Source: Planctomycetaceae bacterium
Lineage (GTDB): Bacteria > Planctomycetota > Planctomycetia > Pirellulales > Pirellulaceae
Length of the DNA: 64,000 bases
NCBI GenBank assembly: GCA_024642205.1
Contig: JAHEBQ010000002.1
Span: 1-64,000, forward strand
Direction of reading: 5' to 3'
How positions within the stretch are numbered: the stretch's first letter is position 1; each line of letters starts with the position of its first letter. Positions 36,931 to 45,224 of this stretch are shown piece after piece. The position numbers and the translations under genes were made by a program. The notes beneath the pieces were generated by a model. That model did no database searches, was not told the origin of the DNA, and saw only the letters and a list, made by a program, of their open reading frames with translations.

Positions 36931-37959
36931 ATGCCGAACGCTGAATTCTCTACCATCAAACCATTTGGGATCAACATGATACGCCGCCAATCCTTTCTGC
37001 TCGCATCCATGGCCTTAACGCTGGTTTGCCCGCTGGTTTGCCCCAATACGTTTGCTCAAACCATTGCGGCTTTCACGGCCTCTCCTTCTCAGGAAGAAGG
37101 CACAACGACACATTCGTTCATTGGTTTTGGAAAGGCAACCGGCATCGTCATTGTTGGTGAAGACGGCCAAGTCGAATGGCAGCTTGCATTGCCGGCCAGC
37201 GACGGCTGGATGCTGGAGTCCGGCAACATTCTTGCCGCGTTGTACCCGTGTGAAAAATTCCCCCAAGGGGGCGTGGGAGAAATTGATCGCAAGACCAAGA
37301 CGTTTGTCTGGGACTATCAGGGGCAGCAAAAAGAAATCAGTACCGTCCAACAAATTGGGGAGAACGAATTTTTGGTAGCCGAACTCGGCGACAATCCGCG
37401 AGCGATCGTGATCGACCGCGAAGGAAAAATCCTGAAGGAGATGCCATTGGCCTGTCAAAAACCAAACGCCCACATGCAGACGAGAATGCTGCGGATGCTT
37501 CCCAACGGCAATTACATCGCCCCTCATTTGCTTGATTTCGCGGTGAAGGAATATGAACCCGCAACGGGAAGAGTCGTTCGTACGTTTCCGACCGACGATC
37601 GCGGCCGCGAGAAAAGAGACTGGCCGTTTACCGCGATTCGACTGGAAAATGGCAATACCGTGATCGGATGTACCAATGGCAATCGTGTGATCGAAGTCGA
37701 TAGCGATGGAAAAATCGTGTGGAGTGTCGGCAATGAAGACCTGGGAGAGGATCTGATCGATGATGCATGCGGCATTCAACGATTACCTAACGGCAACACG
37801 ATGATCACGAGCTATCACGCGACCGGGGACAAGGTGAAACTGACCGAAGTCAATCGCGACAAGAAAATTGTCTGGCGTTTCAACGGATTGAAATCGGGCC
37901 TTCATCATTTCCAGATTCTCACGACCAATGGAAAACCGATAAGTCCAGCACTCAAATAG
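36931..37959 (+). CDS. Exported beta-propeller protein (PQQ-/arylsulfotransferase-like)
   Basis: The protein has about 342 residues with a signal peptide (MIRRQSFLLASMALTLVCPLVCPN...). Repeating beta-propeller blades follow, with motifs such as GKATGIVIVGEDGQVEWQL, VIDREGKILKE, MRMLPNGNYIAPHL, NGNTVIGCTNGNRVIEVDSDGKIVWSVG, QRLPNGNTMITSYH and VNRDKKIVWRFNG. The NGNt...v.e.d..GkivW pattern is that of PQQ-like and arylsulfotransferase propellers. The Met at 36931 has GGAG 5 bases upstream and suits the candidate promoter; the Met at 36976 sits right before the signal peptide. A ligand or catalytic role cannot be told; many such proteins are not enzymes. Confidence 0.78.
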   Translation: MPNAEFSTIKPFGINMIRRQSFLLASMALTLVCPLVCPNTFAQTIAAFTASPSQEEGTTTHSFIGFGKATGIVIVGEDGQVEWQLALPASDGWMLESGNILAALYPCEKFPQGGVGEIDRKTKTFVWDYQGQQKEISTVQQIGENEFLVAELGDNPRAIVIDREGKILKEMPLACQKPNAHMQTRMLRMLPNGNYIAPHLLDFAVKEYEPATGRVVRTFPTDDRGREKRDWPFTAIRLENGNTVIGCTNGNRVIEVDSDGKIVWSVGNEDLGEDLIDDACGIQRLPNGNTMITSYHATGDKVKLTEVNRDKKIVWRFNGLKSGLHHFQILTTNGKPISPALK

Positions 37960-37985
37960 CAGACCTCGATAATAGCGAATGCCAG

Positions 37986-38357
37986 ATGAACAAAATCAAC
38001 AACATTGACCAGTACATTACCGCGTTTCCCGACCACGTCCAGAAGATCCTGAAACAACTCCGCGATACGATCAAACAGGCTGCCCCGACAGCAGCAGAAT
38101 CCATCAACTACCAAATTCCAACATTCAAGTTGAAGGGAAACCTGGTCCATTTTGCCGCATTTCAGAAACACATCGGGTTTTACCCGACACCCTCGGGAAT
38201 CAGTCAATTCAAAACAGAACTATCCGATTTCAAATGCGCAAAAGGGTCGGTGCAATTCCCGCTCGATCAACCACTCCCGGCAGGATTGATCAAAAGGATC
38301 GTCAAATTCCGAGTGGCAGAAAACCTGAAGAAAGCCGAACCGAAAAGGAAACACTAG
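37986..38357 (+). CDS. DUF1801 / YdhG-like protein
   Basis: The 123-residue protein has the DUF1801 fold markers: IDQYITAFPDHVQKILKQLRDTIKQAAPTAAESINYQIPTFKLKGNLVHFAAFQKHIGFYPTPSG, then KCAKGSVQFPLDQPLP and a basic C-terminal helix. This is the better-studied branch that includes the Bacillus frataxin-like iron chaperone Fra (YdhG). Many genomes have several copies with unknown roles. It begins 26 bp after the propeller gene and could be cotranscribed with it, ending 7 bp before a convergent gene. Confidence 0.88.
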   Translation: MNKINNIDQYITAFPDHVQKILKQLRDTIKQAAPTAAESINYQIPTFKLKGNLVHFAAFQKHIGFYPTPSGISQFKTELSDFKCAKGSVQFPLDQPLPAGLIKRIVKFRVAENLKKAEPKRKH

Positions 38358-38364
38358 CGACTTG

Positions 38365-40083
38365 TCAACGCATCTGACCGGTATCTGCCATCGTCTTGAG
38401 TTCCTGGATCAGGGAAACAGGAAACAGGCAAAAACTGTACTCACGTGAACTGAGGATTTCACTTGCGCGAATCTTCCTGGCAGTTTCTTTTCGGGAAGCG
38501 ATTAGCACGTCTGGATCGACGTTGACGAACGCAGACAGTTCCTGATTCAGGGCTTCAATCGCCAGGTGTTTTTCTTTCGAGCGCTCGCCGTAATGAACGC
38601 CGACCGTCCAATCGCGCTTTTGTTTGATCAATTCGGTGACGCCGTCCGAGGGACGTTCAATATGCAACTCGGGATGAAATTTCAATTCTCGAATCAATTG
38701 ATCAATCGCAACAACATCGCTGCGACTAACCAGTTCCAGGTCCGTCGGCAGTTTCATCGTTGCCGACAGCGTAAGAAACTCTGGCATGCTGATGGAGTAA
38801 TACCGTATCGCCAGCACGTCGGTCAATTGATCGTACTTCGATCCCCCGATTCCGTGCAGGAACAGGTCGGAAAGAATTAATCTCGAAAACATCGTTGTCA
38901 TCAGCGCCTTGGGGCGGACTGCAATTCCCTCGTTCGCCAATTCTCGAAACGACTCCACAAGCTTGTCGGATTTGATCGTTTTTTCCCAGCCGGCCAAATC
39001 CGTTAGTCGAAAGTCACGATCCGTTTTTCTGGAAAACAACCTTCGGCGGAATGGATTCTTCCTTTGCCAAATCCAGAATGGCGATTCCGTCCAACCTTCT
39101 CGGGTTTCCAGTTCAGGCACAGGGTGCGAGCGGCTCCGAATGCCGTGGACGGCCCGGTACTCTTTGAGCACGTCATTGTAAATGCTCTGAAACCTCGTCG
39201 CATTCATCAGGATGGAGTCAGCGAACAAAGCAAACGCTCTTGATCCGGCAACCCAGCTGACTGGAACCTCCAGCGTTTGCAACCCGAACTGATGTTCAAG
39301 CCGGTGTCGTCCCGCAGCCAAGGCATGCCCCAGTCGTCTTGGTTCATCGCCCGACATTGAGGTAACCGCGGCTATCACATGCGGCCATAATTGCGTCACG
39401 ATCGGCGAATCGACGATTCCACGCATTGCCTGTTCGACTCGACCGGCAAATCCTTCAAATCGCTTCCAATCCTGGATCTCGCGGGCTTCAAAAGGAACGG
39501 TGGGTCCCGGTCCGTCAATCGGAATCGCCCCCACGCTGACGTTGGTGTCTTGATCGGTCCGCATGACCTTCGGACAACGAACCGACGCGTTACCACAGAT
39601 ATCGTTGTCAACAATCAGGTTGATCGCGGCACAATTGAATCGTTTTCCCAGTTCGGAAAGTACAAAATTCTTGTACCAAACGCCAGGATGAAAAAGCTCT
39701 GGCTGATGACCGGCCATAACGATATTGTCTTCGGAAAACCCGGCGTCGATATCGAGGTAGCGGCTTGTGTATCGAGTTGCAAGTTCGACTAATTCGGTTC
39801 GGCCAAGCGTCTGAAGCTCGAACAATGAACTATTGCCGATTTTCAAATCCGCCGCCTTCGGGCGTATCTCAAGGTTGGATTTCCAAACCTGGTCGACGGA
39901 GGTCAAAGGCGGGACCTGCAGGCTTTGACCGTGAAAGCGCGGCGAACGCAATTTTCGATAGCCGATCGCCGTCGGGCTGGATTGATCCGTCAGGGCAGCT
40001 TCGACGCTCCGTCGGTCGCTATCAATCCCATTATCCAACCCGCATGCTCCTGAGTTGCTCACAATCGCTCGGCAGTGCTGCAA
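38365..40083 (-). CDS. BshC-like conserved protein
   Basis: This is a soluble protein of up to 572 residues. IVMAGHQPELFHPGVWYKNFVLSEL recalls the GHQPxxxGGPLY...K motif of BshC, the cysteine-adding enzyme of bacillithiol synthesis. VRPKALMTTMFSRLILSDLFLHGIGGSKYDQLTD is typical of a conserved planctomycete protein usually left unnamed. I do not recognise a catalytic site, so function is open: BshC-like or a family of its own. The open frame begins 53 bp inside the upstream glycosyltransferase gene; the real start may be later, before FHGQSLQVPPL, reducing the overlap. The neighbours give no bacillithiol genes. Confidence 0.65.
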   Translation of the reverse strand: MQHCRAIVSNSGACGLDNGIDSDRRSVEAALTDQSSPTAIGYRKLRSPRFHGQSLQVPPLTSVDQVWKSNLEIRPKAADLKIGNSSLFELQTLGRTELVELATRYTSRYLDIDAGFSEDNIVMAGHQPELFHPGVWYKNFVLSELGKRFNCAAINLIVDNDICGNASVRCPKVMRTDQDTNVSVGAIPIDGPGPTVPFEAREIQDWKRFEGFAGRVEQAMRGIVDSPIVTQLWPHVIAAVTSMSGDEPRRLGHALAAGRHRLEHQFGLQTLEVPVSWVAGSRAFALFADSILMNATRFQSIYNDVLKEYRAVHGIRSRSHPVPELETREGWTESPFWIWQRKNPFRRRLFSRKTDRDFRLTDLAGWEKTIKSDKLVESFRELANEGIAVRPKALMTTMFSRLILSDLFLHGIGGSKYDQLTDVLAIRYYSISMPEFLTLSATMKLPTDLELVSRSDVVAIDQLIRELKFHPELHIERPSDGVTELIKQKRDWTVGVHYGERSKEKHLAIEALNQELSAFVNVDPDVLIASRKETARKIRASEILSSREYSFCLFPVSLIQELKTMADTGQMR

Positions 40084-40819
40084 ATGCTTTGTTCATGACC
40101 TGGTAGTAATACTTCAACCGGGTTTCAGGATCATCCAAATGATCACCAAATGATCGAGCTTCATCCAGATAAATACGAGGTACGGCAACTTCGACGACTG
40201 AGAGCTTGTTGCAGGCTGCCTGAACCCAAAGCTCCAGCGGCATCGCATAACCCGACTCGGTGAGTTTGATCTTGCTCAACGCCTCAACACGGTAGGCCTT
40301 GAAACCACAGAAAGCGTCCGTCAGCTTGAAACCCATTCGCTGATTCAATGTTTTGGTGACCTGATGATTGATCAGTCGACGCTGTTCGGGGGGCGGAGAA
40401 TCTTCATCGAACGATTTCAGGTAACGACTGCCGGACACGATATCGGCGCCGGTCCGAATACTCTCCTCCACGAATTGTCGGATCCGCTGCGGCTCATGCT
40501 GGCCATCGCAGTCAACCGTCACAAGGATGTCGAAATCGTGCTGTGACGCATATTTGAATGCCGTAACCAGCGCTGCGCCATAGCCCCGATTGACTTCATG
40601 CGTGACGACAATCACATCGCTTCGCTCCGCCAATAATTCGGCGGTTCCGTCGTTTGAGCCGTCATCAACTACCAGAATTCTGTCACAGTACCGTGAGACC
40701 TCGTCCAGCACAGTCAAAACGGTTTTGGCTTCGTTGTAGACAGGCAAAGCGGTCAGGAATCGGCAATCCGTCAAAGGGTGCCTTTTTTGCGTGAGATCCA
40801 TTTCCACCCATTCGTTCAA
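40031..40819 (-). CDS. Glycosyltransferase family 2, dolichyl-phosphate mannose synthase-like
   Basis: The 262 residues have the GT-A fold of GT2 enzymes: LTALPVYNEAKTVLTVLDEV, VVDDGSNDGTAE, NRGYGAALVTAF, LVTVDCDGQHEP (metal-binding DxD as DCDGQH), VSGSRYLK and the acceptor region GFKAYRVEAL. These match the DPM1/polyprenyl-phosphate mannosyl- or glucosyltransferase clade. There are no transmembrane segments at the C-terminus, so it is the short, DPM1-like form. It is probably cotranscribed with the BshC-like gene, which it overlaps. A role in lipid-linked sugar or glycan synthesis is inferred. Confidence 0.9.
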   Translation of the reverse strand: MNEWVEMDLTQKRHPLTDCRFLTALPVYNEAKTVLTVLDEVSRYCDRILVVDDGSNDGTAELLAERSDVIVVTHEVNRGYGAALVTAFKYASQHDFDILVTVDCDGQHEPQRIRQFVEESIRTGADIVSGSRYLKSFDEDSPPPEQRRLINHQVTKTLNQRMGFKLTDAFCGFKAYRVEALSKIKLTESGYAMPLELWVQAACNKLSVVEVAVPRIYLDEARSFGDHLDDPETRLKYYYQVMNKAFAALPSDCEQLRSMRVG

Positions 40820-41026
40820 ACACTTAACAAGAGACTGCTATTTTAGGCAGACCGCAAACAGGGTCAACGCAAAACGGTCGACCAGCTCCGAACTCACCAG
40901 AATCTTTTGGTTTTCGTGCCGGTTTGTTCCGATCACGTAGTTGGACAGCGACTGGAGTCACCAAATGCAGCCAGCAACCGAGAGCCCAGTCCCCAAGCGC
41001 CCGGGTCTCCAGGGAGACGAACCGCG

Positions 41027-41106
41027 AGGGACAGGAGTCTTCACGGACAGAAGTCCCGAGGAACAGGAGTCCTCAGGGAAAGGAGTCCCAGGGACTGGAT
41101 ATCCTT
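41027..41106. repeat. Degenerate 15-17-bp tandem repeats
   Basis: About five copies of a unit close to AGGGACAGGAGTCYTC run from 41027 to 41106, with lengths 15-17 bp and several substitutions. GGAGTCC and GGACTCC-type segments make small hairpins possible. They lie between the 3' end of nif3 and the glycosyltransferase start. Confidence 0.55.
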
Positions 41107-41109
41107 GGG

Positions 41110-41901
41110 CTAGACCCAATTCAGTGGATCAGACTCTTTGACGCTGGCCCAAACCTCAAGTTGGGAAAACCTGTTTCCGAGACGGTCCGCCAGGGTTTCG
41201 ACCGCAAATCGTTCGCTCTTGTAATGACCCAGCAGCACCAACGAGATGTGGTTCGCTTTCGCCTCCAGACACGTATGAAACGTTGCTTCACCCGTGACAA
41301 ATGTATCGCAATGAGCTCGCCGGGCTTGTTCCAAGAACGATCCGCCACTTCCACATGCGACCGCGACCATCTCAACGGGCGCGTCAAGTCGTCCCACCAC
41401 GTGGATGCCTTCGACCGAAAAGGACTTCTTGACCGCGGTCACGAAATTGGACAACAAGTTTGGCGATGCCAATTTTCCAATCCTTCCGGCACCCAGCGCC
41501 TGTGGATCGTCGTCAATTGGCACCAGCGGCCGAACATCTTTCAAATCCAAGCGCTGACTGAGTGTCTGGTTAATTCCTTCGCTGGCCGAATCAAATCCGG
41601 TGTGAGGACTATAAATCGATACACCTGCCCGAATCAGGTCCCACAACATCCGCGCCGGTGTGGTATCGGTCGTCAGACGTTTCAAGGGTCGAAACGGAAT
41701 CGGGTGATGCGAAACAACAAGATCAACTTCCTGGGCGATTGCTTCGGCGGCACTTTCGGGGGTCACGGTCAGGCAGGTCATGACGCGCTCGGCCTGGACC
41801 GTCCGATCACCCACAAGCAGGCCGACGTTGTCCCAATCTTCGGCCAAACGCGTCGGGGCGAAAGAATCCAGGAACCCACAAATGTCATTGATTGTCGTCA
41901 C
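41110..41901 (-). CDS. Nif3-like dinuclear metal-centre protein
   Basis: The 263 residues carry the Nif3/YbgI (GTP cyclohydrolase 1 type 2) pattern: an N-terminal LAEDWDNVGLLVGD, MTCLTVTPESAAEAI, LVVSHHPIPFRPLKR (two metal histidines), SIYSPHTGFDSASEGINQ, VGRLDAP, VACGSGGSFL and VTGEATFHTCLEAKANHISLVLLGHYKSE with Glu/His ligands. The family forms hexameric toroids with a di-metal site; the function is not settled. The start at the ATG 41901 gives the canonical N-terminus. It is divergent from the TIM-barrel gene. Confidence 0.95.
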   Translation of the reverse strand: MTTINDICGFLDSFAPTRLAEDWDNVGLLVGDRTVQAERVMTCLTVTPESAAEAIAQEVDLVVSHHPIPFRPLKRLTTDTTPARMLWDLIRAGVSIYSPHTGFDSASEGINQTLSQRLDLKDVRPLVPIDDDPQALGAGRIGKLASPNLLSNFVTAVKKSFSVEGIHVVGRLDAPVEMVAVACGSGGSFLEQARRAHCDTFVTGEATFHTCLEAKANHISLVLLGHYKSERFAVETLADRLGNRFSQLEVWASVKESDPLNWV

Positions 41902-41995
41902 GTCGATTTCTTTCTGTTATCGTACGTATTTCAATTTGGTTGGAACCAGTACAATAGCATTCCCAGGCAAACGTGAAAACAAAGCGCCCGATCAA

Positions 41996-42025
41996 AACAC
42001 GCGTGACAACATCGTCACGCGTGTT
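41996..42025. repeat. Perfect 12-bp inverted repeat near the TIM-barrel gene start
   Basis: AACACGCGTGAC (41996-42007) and GTCACGCGTGTT (42014-42025) are exact complements, with the 6-base loop AACATC. It lies 28 bp upstream of the ATG at 42053 and between divergent genes, so it may be a regulator site or an mRNA-leader hairpin. Confidence 0.7.
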
Positions 42026-42052
42026 GAAGTAACCAGCAAACTTGAATGCCGA

Positions 42053-42841
42053 ATGTTACAATTAAAAAAAGCAGTTCGACTCGAGAGTCTTCGCCAACCG
42101 TTCAAAAAGGCACTGATCACAGCCGCCTCTCTCGGGGCTGACGGAGTCGAGATCAATGGCCGAACCGAGATTCGCCCTGCTGACATGTCTCGGACCGCAG
42201 TCCGCCATCTGCGGAAGGTTCTGGATGATTTGAACTTGCATGTCTCCTCCATCTACTTTCCGACTCGACGCGGGTATGGCGTCGCAGATGATCTGGAACG
42301 CCGAATCGAAGCGACCAAGGCCGCGCTTACGATGGCCTATGAGTTGGGATCCAACATTGTGGTCAACAAAATCGGACGCGTTCCGGAAGATGTCGCACAC
42401 CCGAACTGGACAACGATGGTTCAGGCACTCTCGGATCTTGGCAACTACAGCCAGAAAGCAGGTGCCTGGCTGGCGGCGCGAACGGGTGCTGAACCCGGCG
42501 AGACGCTCAAGCGACTGATCGATGCGTTACCGAATCATTCACTGGTTGTAGATTTCGATCCTGGTGATTTCCTGATCAACGGATTCTCGGCGACCGAGTC
42601 GATGAAAATCCTGGGCCCGCACGTCATGAACTTTCGTGCCCGCGACGCCGTTCAGGACCTGTCGCAAGGACGTGGTATCGAAGTACAGCTTGGACGCGGC
42701 AGCGTCGATTGGCCGGCATTGCTGGGAATCCTCGAAGAGCACAACTACTCGGGTTTCCTGACGATCGAACGCGAATCGGAAGAAAATTCGATCGAAGAAG
42801 TCGGCCAAGCAATTGAATATCTGACCAACCTGTTCAGTTGA
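42053..42841 (+). CDS. Xylose isomerase-like TIM-barrel protein
   Basis: The 262 residues from Met 42053 (the open frame extends upstream to 41780, over the antisense nif3 gene, without conserved sequence) fit the sugar phosphate isomerase/epimerase family (AP endonuclease 2-like): FKKALITAASLGADGVEINGR, LGSNIVVNKIGRVPED, LVVDFDPGDFLINGFSATE, VMNFRARDAV, and GVEVQLGRGSVDWPALLGILEEHNYSGFLTIERE-like C-terminal barrel strands. Substrates are sugars or myo-inositol derivatives; the metal ligands typical of xylose isomerases are only partly recognisable. It is monocistronic, and a 12-bp inverted repeat sits just ahead. Confidence 0.82.
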   Translation: MLQLKKAVRLESLRQPFKKALITAASLGADGVEINGRTEIRPADMSRTAVRHLRKVLDDLNLHVSSIYFPTRRGYGVADDLERRIEATKAALTMAYELGSNIVVNKIGRVPEDVAHPNWTTMVQALSDLGNYSQKAGAWLAARTGAEPGETLKRLIDALPNHSLVVDFDPGDFLINGFSATESMKILGPHVMNFRARDAVQDLSQGRGIEVQLGRGSVDWPALLGILEEHNYSGFLTIERESEENSIEEVGQAIEYLTNLFS

Positions 42842-42997
42842 GTGGTTGACGTAGTTCGTTCTGTTTGAACCCCGGATTCCCGGGCGATTTTGGCTGCCCT
42901 ATGCCGCGTTGGAAGAAATTTCTGGAAAATTTCAGTTGGATGGAATCAAACGGCCCGTGCGTGGTACTTCACTTGCAAACGAACCAGCCTTGCCAAC

Positions 42998-43528
42998 ATG
43001 ACTACAGAACCAGAACTTCAGCTGCGGTTCGAACAATGTGTGGACGACTGCGCTGATTCCCTGTTTCGCGTCGCATTTCGTTTGACGGGGAACCGCGCGC
43101 TTGCAAGTGATCTGGTTCAGGAGACGTTTTTGAATGCATGGAAAAACATTTCAGGACTGAAGGACCCGGAGCGAATGCGAAGCTGGCTGTTCGCGATCAT
43201 GAGAAATCAAAATTCGAAGTTGATTCGAAAGGAGAGTCACGGTGCTCCATCAAGCGAGTTTCTGGATTCGATCTCGGCCGGTTCGAAGACGGTTGATCCT
43301 GCGACTGACCTGGTCCAGGAAGCGATTGCCTGCCTGGATGAAAATCACAAACTTCCGGTGTTACTGGTTTCGATGGAAGGACTCTCAGTCGATGAAGCCG
43401 CGAAGATCCTGAATGTACCGAAGGGAACTGTGCTTTCCCGACTGCATCGAGGACGACAGAAATTAAAAGAGATCTTGATGCGGGAGCAATCTCGCATCGC
43501 GGAGAATGAGGGTCACTGTGAAACCTGA
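42998..43528 (+). CDS. ECF RNA polymerase sigma factor
   Basis: The 176-residue ECF sigma (start at Met 42998; upstream in-frame residues are not conserved) has region 2 (LFRVAFRLTGNRALASDLVQETFLNAWKNI...RMRSWLFAIMRN) and region 4 (VLLVSMEGLSVDEAAKILNVPKGTVLSRLHRGRQKLK). The linker is short. The frame overlaps the next gene by 23 bp, suggesting translational coupling with its membrane partner. Target promoters are unknown; autoregulation is common in ECF systems. Its class is not one I can name with confidence. Confidence 0.92.
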   Translation: MTTEPELQLRFEQCVDDCADSLFRVAFRLTGNRALASDLVQETFLNAWKNISGLKDPERMRSWLFAIMRNQNSKLIRKESHGAPSSEFLDSISAGSKTVDPATDLVQEAIACLDENHKLPVLLVSMEGLSVDEAAKILNVPKGTVLSRLHRGRQKLKEILMREQSRIAENEGHCET

Positions 43529-44159
43529 AAAACGACCGACGGACGAACAGCTGGATCAATGGTTGCGGAATGTGGTGGTTCCTCCGGAGCTGAAGTCAAA
43601 ACTCAAGCAGATTCAGATTCAGGCTGCGTTTAGGAACTCAGCGGGGAACTCAGCGGACGTTTCGTCGATCGGCACTCCGGAGGCGGCAAAGGGTTCCCCC
43701 GTGTCGTGGGGGGCGATGGCATTCGCCGCGAGCCTGCTGGGGATCGGGCTTTACCTTGCTTTTGCATTTTGGCCAAACCGCAGCACACGACAGGAAATGG
43801 CTGCCGTGAACACCGAACCGAAATCCGAGAAACGCAGCATGGTTCCCGATTCCGTCGAACTTCAAAACGGGTTGGCCGCGTTGCTGGCCGGGCAAGAAAC
43901 GCTGGACCGTGCGATTCACGAGTTCGAAGTGGCTCAATTGGAAGCCAAACTGTCCAGACTGGAACAATCCGCAACGTTCCAGCTCAATCAACGTGAAATC
44001 GAATCGATGATTGCCGCCATGTCGGAAGAATATGCCATCCCGCTGGGAGTGCCCGAACAACAAGTCAGGTCAAGAATGGCCCAGGTAATCGAGCAGTATC
44101 CGGGAACTCGTGGAGCTGAGATTGCGATCGGCTTTCTAAAACAGGAAAACCTCCAATAA
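43506..44159 (+). CDS. Putative anti-sigma-type membrane protein
   Basis: This 217-residue protein is coupled to the ECF sigma gene (23-bp overlap). Its N-terminal cytoplasmic part of about 70 residues includes DEQLDQWLRNVVVPPELKSKLKQIQ. One membrane helix follows (AMAFAASLLGIGLYLAFAFW, about 77-96), and a periplasmic helical part with heptad spacing (ELQNGLAALLAGQETLDRAIHEFEVAQLEAKL). There is no zinc-binding anti-sigma (HxxxCxxC) motif, so anti-sigma identity rests on the single span, the topology and the operon position. No specific family was recognised. Confidence 0.7.
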   Translation: MRVTVKPEKRPTDEQLDQWLRNVVVPPELKSKLKQIQIQAAFRNSAGNSADVSSIGTPEAAKGSPVSWGAMAFAASLLGIGLYLAFAFWPNRSTRQEMAAVNTEPKSEKRSMVPDSVELQNGLAALLAGQETLDRAIHEFEVAQLEAKLSRLEQSATFQLNQREIESMIAAMSEEYAIPLGVPEQQVRSRMAQVIEQYPGTRGAEIAIGFLKQENLQ

Positions 44160-44197
44160 CCCATGTCGCCACCGGTGACTTTTTTGAAAGGTAGATC

Positions 44198-45037
44198 ATG
44201 AGACGCTTTGCAACTCAACCAGTCGGCCGAACACTCTGTTTCGGAATTGGGATTGTCATCCTGATTGTTGCGCGACCTGCGCATGGACAATCCGGGGTCA
44301 CTCCGCCCAAGAAATCTCCGGAAGTCATCAACCTGGAAAAATTCATCAAGCAAATAGAAGTCAATCAAAAACAGATTCAGGAATTGATTGTCAGCAACAC
44401 TGGCAAAAGCGAACTGTTAAGTACCGAACTTGACGGCTTGAAAAAACTTGAGAGCCAGATGAGCGTCTCGGAGGAGTCCTATCCGGAAGTCCTCAGAACG
44501 CTTCATTCTCAACGGGTCCAACTCCTGATCGACTTGGCAGGAATCGAGGCTCGATCGGGTGCGATTCAGCAAGCCATCGCGCAGATCACGGATGACCAAT
44601 TGGAAAATCTGATCAATCCACTCAACAAACTCGTCGAAATTCGCGAAGCGGAGTTGGATCGCCTGAAATCGATGGTGGAGCAAGGCGTCGTGAGCACCAG
44701 TGCTCTTCGTGAAGCCGAAATCGCGATCCTGGAAGCAAAAACACGACTCGCCCAGGCCCAGTCCACTTCCGGAGGTGCGCTGGGGCAATTGAATTCTCAA
44801 CTCCTGGCGACGTCGCTGGAGAAAACGGAAAAATCCGCCCGATTGTCCAAGACGAGTTCATTGATCAAAGAGGTCGACGAGTACCGAATACACGCGTCCA
44901 AAGTCAGCGAAAAACGGGGAGAACTGCGGAGCCTTGGTTCCGAAATAGTAAACCTGAAGAATGAACTCAGTGATCTTGCCCAGACGCTCGTCTTCCAAAA
45001 AGCCGAACTCAGAAAACTGACGTCAGACGACCAGTAA
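44198..45037 (+). CDS. Exported coiled-coil protein
   Basis: The 279-residue protein has a signal peptide (CFGIGIVILIVARPAHG) and almost continuous charged heptad-type helices from about residue 45 to the C-terminus (for example NLEKFIKQIEVNQKQIQELI, LDRLKSMVEQGVVST, AEIAILEAKTRLAQAQS). The segment LVEIREAELDRLKSMVEQGVVSTSALREAE is shared in style with HlyD-type adaptor hairpins, but the lipoyl and barrel domains are missing. The AAAGGTAG ribosome site supports the start. It is likely part of the ECF operon (38 bp after the previous gene). A periplasmic structural or spacer protein is inferred; the family is unknown. Confidence 0.75.
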   Translation: MRRFATQPVGRTLCFGIGIVILIVARPAHGQSGVTPPKKSPEVINLEKFIKQIEVNQKQIQELIVSNTGKSELLSTELDGLKKLESQMSVSEESYPEVLRTLHSQRVQLLIDLAGIEARSGAIQQAIAQITDDQLENLINPLNKLVEIREAELDRLKSMVEQGVVSTSALREAEIAILEAKTRLAQAQSTSGGALGQLNSQLLATSLEKTEKSARLSKTSSLIKEVDEYRIHASKVSEKRGELRSLGSEIVNLKNELSDLAQTLVFQKAELRKLTSDDQ

Positions 45038-45224
45038 TGGACACGGCGACAATCCTCAACGCAAAGCTTGCTTCGATCATGCAACGTTGAACCGGTGCGG
45101 ATGCATCAAACGATTTTTTGTAAGCCGTTGGCGTTGGGTCCGGCTGATTTTCCGTTTTTACCCAGAACTGCGATCAATGTGCGCGCTGCACTGTTAGCCA
45201 CAATTAAAACAAACGAGGTAGAAC

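Noticed and set aside
40924-41976. 350-residue plus-strand ORF opposite nif3
   Set aside because: It is antisense to the Nif3 protein, begins inside the degenerate repeat, and shows no conserved domain.
43506-44159. Zinc-binding anti-sigma factor
   Set aside because: No HxxxCxxC motif is present, so it is listed only as a putative anti-sigma-type protein by position and topology.
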